DNA of 34,741 nucleotides, taken from positions 1 to 34,741 of the forward strand of contig JBNGIS010034122.1 in the NCBI GenBank assembly GCA_049999725.1. Direction: 5' to 3'. Below the pieces are notes generated by a model, which saw only the letters and a program-made list of their open reading frames with translations, was not told where the DNA came from and did not search any database. The stretch comes from Haplomitrium mnioides. Taxonomy: Eukaryota > Marchantiophyta > Haplomitriopsida > Calobryales. The position numbers were made by a program, and so were the translations under genes. Within the stretch, counting starts at the first letter, position 1. Each line of letters opens with the position of its first letter. Positions 31,170-34,741 of the stretch are shown here, in pieces.

Positions 31170-31295
31170 GTCAATGCGTGCATGGATTTGAGAGTCCATG
31201 CGCGCATGGACTTGGGAGTCCTTGCGCGCAAGGACTTGGGAGTACATGGCACGCAAGGGCTCTGAAGTCCATACGCACATGAACTCTGAAGTCTT
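31170..31295. repeat. Second 24-bp palindromic array
   Basis: Six units starting at 31170, 31194, 31218, 31242, 31267 and 31291. Two neighbouring units have different arms that still pair perfectly: CCATGCGCGCATGG and CCTTGCGCGCAAGG. The spacer is TTGGGA rather than TTCGAA. Lies just upstream of the acceptor at 31056, so probably in an intron of the ParB/methyltransferase-like gene. Confidence 0.85.
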
Positions 31296-31430
31296 TTTAA
31301 AGGCAAGAAGAGATTAGAATTTCAATATTCATCTTCACATAAGAGTGTTGCTTTTGACAAGCAGTTTGAGATTCAATCAAATGCCAATTTTTAGGAGTTA
31401 AACGATGGAGGAACAAAAGCATCAAATGTA

Positions 31431-31889
31431 ATGGTGAGTATATTGGAGAAAAAGATGACTTATGTTGAATTAGATAGCTCCGCCCAGAAAGATCGAGAAG
31501 GTGAACTCCATGCGCGCATAGGATCAAGGACTCAACCCTATGTGCACATTGGGTCAAGGAGTGAATCCAATGCACACATAGGATTAACGACTCAACATTT
31601 TGCGTGCAAAGGATCAAAAAAGGAACTCAATGCTCGTAGAGATCTAAAGAAACAATCTTCATCTAGCAAAAGATCTTTGTTACCCATCAAGCAGTCGAAG
31701 TTGAATCTTTCTTTTGAGTATTCTAAAATGTCTGAAAAAAAAGGCTCAACAAAAATATTTCAGACGATTGTAGAACTTTCTTCGTCCACATCTGAGGGAG
31801 ACCTCGATATTCATGATCAAAGTGTGTCTTTTCAGAACACAAATAGCATACAATCTCTGGACAATAAGAAGGTATACCAAGAGGTTTAA
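31431..31889 (+). other. Open frame over a 30-bp repeat, function unknown
   Basis: A 152-codon plus-strand frame. Residues about 26-75 are decapeptide repeats produced by the 30-bp array (HARIGSRTQP, YVHIGSRSES, NAHIGLTTQH). The rest (SSTSEGDLDIHDQSVSF) resembles nothing I know. It ends just after the junction with Gypsy element 2. Probably not a real gene; it may be an exon of something decayed. Confidence 0.25.
31508..31640. repeat. 30-bp tandem array with the same palindromic core
   Basis: Five units at 31508, 31538, 31568, 31598 and 31628, core CCATGCGCGCATAGG and variants (CTATGTGCACATTGG, CCAATGCACACATAGG) with a spacer ATCAAGGACTCAAC. Same core as the 24-bp arrays but 6 bp more spacer. 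Confidence 0.8.
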
Positions 31890-33480
31890 AACTTTAAGAT
31901 CCTATGTAGCCATGACTCCCAACCCGGATGTGGAATTGGAGTGGTATTTGGATGGGTTAAAAGGGAAAGAAGGTAAACACGTATGGAATCTAGGACCAGA
32001 GACCATAGAGGAAACAATTAAAATGACTGAGAAGTATGAAACTGGCCAAATAATCAAAAGGCATAAATCTACCTCCTCTGATGAAATAGAGAAAAGTTCG
32101 AAAAAGAAGAGGATAAAGAGGAAAGGAAAGAGGTATTCTTCCTTTTTCTCTGATTCTGATACTACTACTACTACTACTACTAGTAGCTCTGAGACTACTG
32201 GCTCTTCATCTAAAATCCCAGAGAAGTCCAAGAAGAAGAATCCACCGAAACCAGCCCCTGAATTAAAGGCCCAACAAAAGATGGATTCTCTTAACCATCA
32301 TATGGAGAAACTTCAGATTAAGCAAGCTCTCTAGGCACCCAAAACACAACCAGTGACTGAATTCCAAGAAAACCTATGGTGCACTAGGTGCAGACGACAA
32401 GGACACATGGAGGCAGATTGCTAGGCATCTTTACAACCAAGATATTCTAGGCCACCAGCTTATTGGGTGGAAGAAACACCAGAAGCAAGCCCTTATGAAG
32501 AGGGGTGGGACTATCAAAATGCTTATATAGTGCAGTCTGGGAGAGGAAGACCTATAGAAAGAGTGTATCCATCACAAGGGTCCGGTTATGTCCAACAGAG
32601 GGGACAAGTAGTACCACAAGCAATGGAACCAGCTAGCGTCCCTTTGCAACAAAATATGGTACTTCCAGTACTCCTAGCTCCACCAAATCCAAACCCTATT
32701 GGTCCAGCAAACCAAATGGTATTGGGAAGAGGAGTTTGGTTTACTGGCTGCTACAATTGTGGAGGCCAGGATCACTATGCTAATGCTTGTCCATATGCCA
32801 GGAAGCCAGTTGGTTATGTTCCCTTGTGTGGAAATTGTAGAAAATCAGGCCACACTGAGGCATAGTGCCCAGATCCACCTGTGCTTAGACCTTTGCCACG
32901 ATATGTTGAGGCTCCAGTACAAGCCCCACCAACAATGGGAGAACTTCGGTTGGTGGAGGAAGTTCCAAATGAGGTGGAGCTCTACAAAGTTAAGACCCGA
33001 ACATAGAGAGCAGCTCACAGAGAAGAATTGAAGCAGAAGGCTAAAAGCGATTCCTGTGGGAAGGGGAAAGCTAAAGTGACGATGGGGGCAGAATATACCC
33101 CAGATCTAGATTATGAGAGACATGACCCTAAATAATTCGAATTTGTTAAGGATATATCTAAGGAAGTAGAAGGTCATTTGAATGATGAGTTCATGAATCA
33201 GAGCAGAAATCAAGCTCAATGAGAGACTCTACAGGAGAGAAGGGTACGATTCAATCCTGGCACCAAAACAGAGGAAGGGAAACCTGAGTATTATACTAAA
33301 CTCAGTAGGGCCAGGGTGGATGAGTTACCACTTGAATATGATATAGTTGAGGATGTCCAACAGCGGCAGGCCAACATAACTTTGGGCCAGCTACTGAAAA
33401 TTTTGGCACCACAAAGGCAGCATTTGCGATGGTTGACAGTTGCCAGGAAAAGAAAGTATGCCCTTCCTGCAGTTTATTAG
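31876..33480 (+). pseudogene. Gypsy element 2 gag, 5'-truncated
   Basis: Related to element 1 but a distinct copy. It begins abruptly inside the capsid region (RFKTLRSYVA; element 1 has RFKTM) and keeps a single frame for the rest. Visible: NPDVELEWYLDGLKGKEGKHVW, cut here to its recognisable part WYLDGLKGKEGK, a Lys/Ser-rich linker, and three CCHC knuckles: C32380-C32389-H32404-C32419, C32749-C32758-H32773-C32788, and C32827-C32836-H32851-C32866. Stops in frame: TAG at 32332, 32422, 32863, 33004 and 33478; TAA at 33133; TGA at 33220. The presence of three knuckles is more than the one or two usual in Gypsy gag. Dead copy. Confidence 0.85.
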
Positions 33481-33918
33481 ATGCTAGTGGGGGAGGAAGA
33501 AGTGTCACCTTCAGGTCATCAGATTGAGCTACTTGAGGAATTAGGGGCACCCAAGACTTATATCCAAATCAATGGCTGTGTGTTGTCTAAGGTCCCGATA
33601 GATGGGGGATCTGGGAAAAATATAATGGTGTTGAGTGCCATGGAAGCCTTGGGCTTCACTACCTTGGATAAGACTCTCCAGATTTTGCGATTGGCAGACT
33701 AGAGACGATTGATTCCAGAAGGAGGCTTAAAAAGCATTCCCATGACCATTGGAGGAAAAGTCTTTGTCCTGGATTATACAGTGATAAATCCAAAGGTTAA
33801 ATCCACCTACTCAATTTTACTAGGCCAACATTGGTTATACCAGGCCAAGGCAATGGAAGACTAGGGGAGGAAGGAAGTTAGGTTTGGCAGGAAACCTAGG
33901 GCAACTCTATCTTGGGCG
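33481..33918 (+). pseudogene. Gypsy element 2 aspartic protease
   Basis: Same frame as gag. VPIDGGSGKNIMVLSAMEAL is the active-site region with the DGG variant also typical of related plant elements; later YSILLGQHWLY is the conserved C-terminal block. TAG at 33700 stands where element 1 has CAG (LAY-Q-RRLIP), and TAG at 33862 where element 1 has TGG (ED-W-RRREIRFG). Confidence 0.8.
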
Positions 33919-34717
33919 GTGACCCAATATGAGGGAGAGACCCAATCTATTGAAGAGTATACATCTGAGTATCCCAAAGAAGCGGATAGATTGGCTTCAA
34001 ATGAGGAAACTGATTCTGACGGAGAGGAGGAACCTCTTTGGTTGACGGAAGATACCTCGCCACTCTACCAAGTGGAGGAAGAATATTGGCAGGATGTGCA
34101 AGCTCGAATGCCAGGTCTGGGAGAATGGATTGACGAAGAGTTTTTATATTGGAGTTGGTATAGGAAAGGAGAAGGAGAGGAGACATTGGATGCCTTTGCC
34201 TTGTTTCCCTATCCAGCTGAGCATGATCCAGGCGTGATTAGGGAAAGGCTGCAGTTTGATAGCGTGGTCAGTGAGCAACAATATCAGCCCATCTCAGTGG
34301 GAGGAGATGAAGAAGATAAGAAAGAGTTGTTGGTGGGAGTAAGTGTCACTGGATTAGAATTGCAGTAGTATACTCTTCTGTTGAAGGAATATCTTGATGT
34401 ATTCACATGGAGTTATAAGGACTTGAAGGGGATTCCTTCTGAACTATGTGAACATCCGATCTACATAAAAGAGGATGCTACCTCAGTAAGGCAGCGTCAA
34501 TATAGGCTGAATCCTAAGTATTCACTACTAGTTAAGGAGGACTAACAAATTGCTTTAGGCACAATTTATCTACCCAGTACCCTATAGTGAATGGGTATCC
34601 CCGATTGTTATTGTGATGAAGAAGAATAAGAAGATAAGGGTTTGCCAAGACTTCAGAAAGTTAAACCTGGCTACTAAGAAAGATTTCTTCCCCTTACCTT
34701 TCAATGACACAATATTG
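33919..34717 (+). pseudogene. Gypsy element 2, acidic linker and RT start, 3'-truncated
   Basis: Acidic linker (DSDGEEEPLWLTEDTS, MPGLGEWIDEEFLYW) equivalent to that of element 1, then TWSYKDLKGIPSELCEHPIY and RQYRLNPKYS. TAG at 34366, a frameshift near 34540, TAG at 34556, then YPVPYSEWVSPIVIVMKK and RVCQDFRKLN. Homology stops after the NDTIL block at 34717, before the RT active site. Only about the first third of RT is left. Confidence 0.8.
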
Positions 34718-34727
34718 CACCACGAAC

Positions 34728-34741
34728 AGCCGCTACTTTGA
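34728..34741. repeat. Copy 3 of the AGCCGCTACTTTGAA repeat, cut by the window edge
   Basis: AGCCGCTACTTTGA is identical to 6597-6610. It follows 10 bases after the end of RT homology, so the same repeat end is found in a third, unrelated context. Confidence 0.45.

Overview
The window reads as nuclear DNA from a repeat-rich land plant. The reasons are Ty3/Gypsy elements with a plant-type tRNA-Asp primer site, degenerate DUF7869-type and retroelement fragments, short GT-AG introns inside the decayed genes, and decay that runs mainly CAG/TGG to TAG, as expected from plant CHG methylation. The family mix recalls non-flowering plants (fern, lycophyte, bryophyte or conifer), but I cannot fix the lineage from sequence alone. 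I see no intact protein-coding gene; every long coding region is a pseudogene or a transposon remnant.

Layout. 1-2000: AT-rich DNA with a broken DUF7869-type gene (+). 2380-2610: degenerate palindromic repeats. 3425-4500 (-): gag-like and protease-like retroelement scraps. 4556-4800 and 6597-6900: two copies of an undescribed repeat whose end begins AGCCRCTACTTTGAA; a third copy starts at the last bases of the window. 5446-6592 (-): partial copy A of a DNA-methyltransferase-like gene. 7514-8408, 24693-26111 and 30061-31055 (all -): pieces of copy B of the same gene, which together show a lysine-rich N-terminus, a ParB-like domain, a middle region and a beta-class (motif IV before motif I) amino-methyltransferase domain. 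Copy B is split by two insertions.

The first insertion (8409-24692, +) is a Ty3/Gypsy element with about 3.2-kb LTRs, 5-bp target duplications (CTTGC), a tRNA-Asp primer site, gag, protease, RT, RNase H, integrase and a polypurine tract. A GC-rich LTR-like sequence (about 16445-20150) has itself landed between its RNase H and integrase. The second insertion in copy B (about 26112-30060) is another copy of that GC-rich sequence in the opposite orientation. A second Gypsy remnant (31876-34717, +) is cut at both ends.

The most unusual features are: (i) the ParB-like plus methyltransferase gene, an arrangement better known from bacteria and phages, here in an intron-containing, duplicated eukaryotic context; (ii) an array of 24-bp units in an intron of that gene, in which the whole unit is self-complementary so both strands read the same, with relatives of 24, 30 and 37 bp period elsewhere; (iii) an almost exclusive amber-stop decay signature; and (iv) a strong gradient of divergence between the two LTRs.
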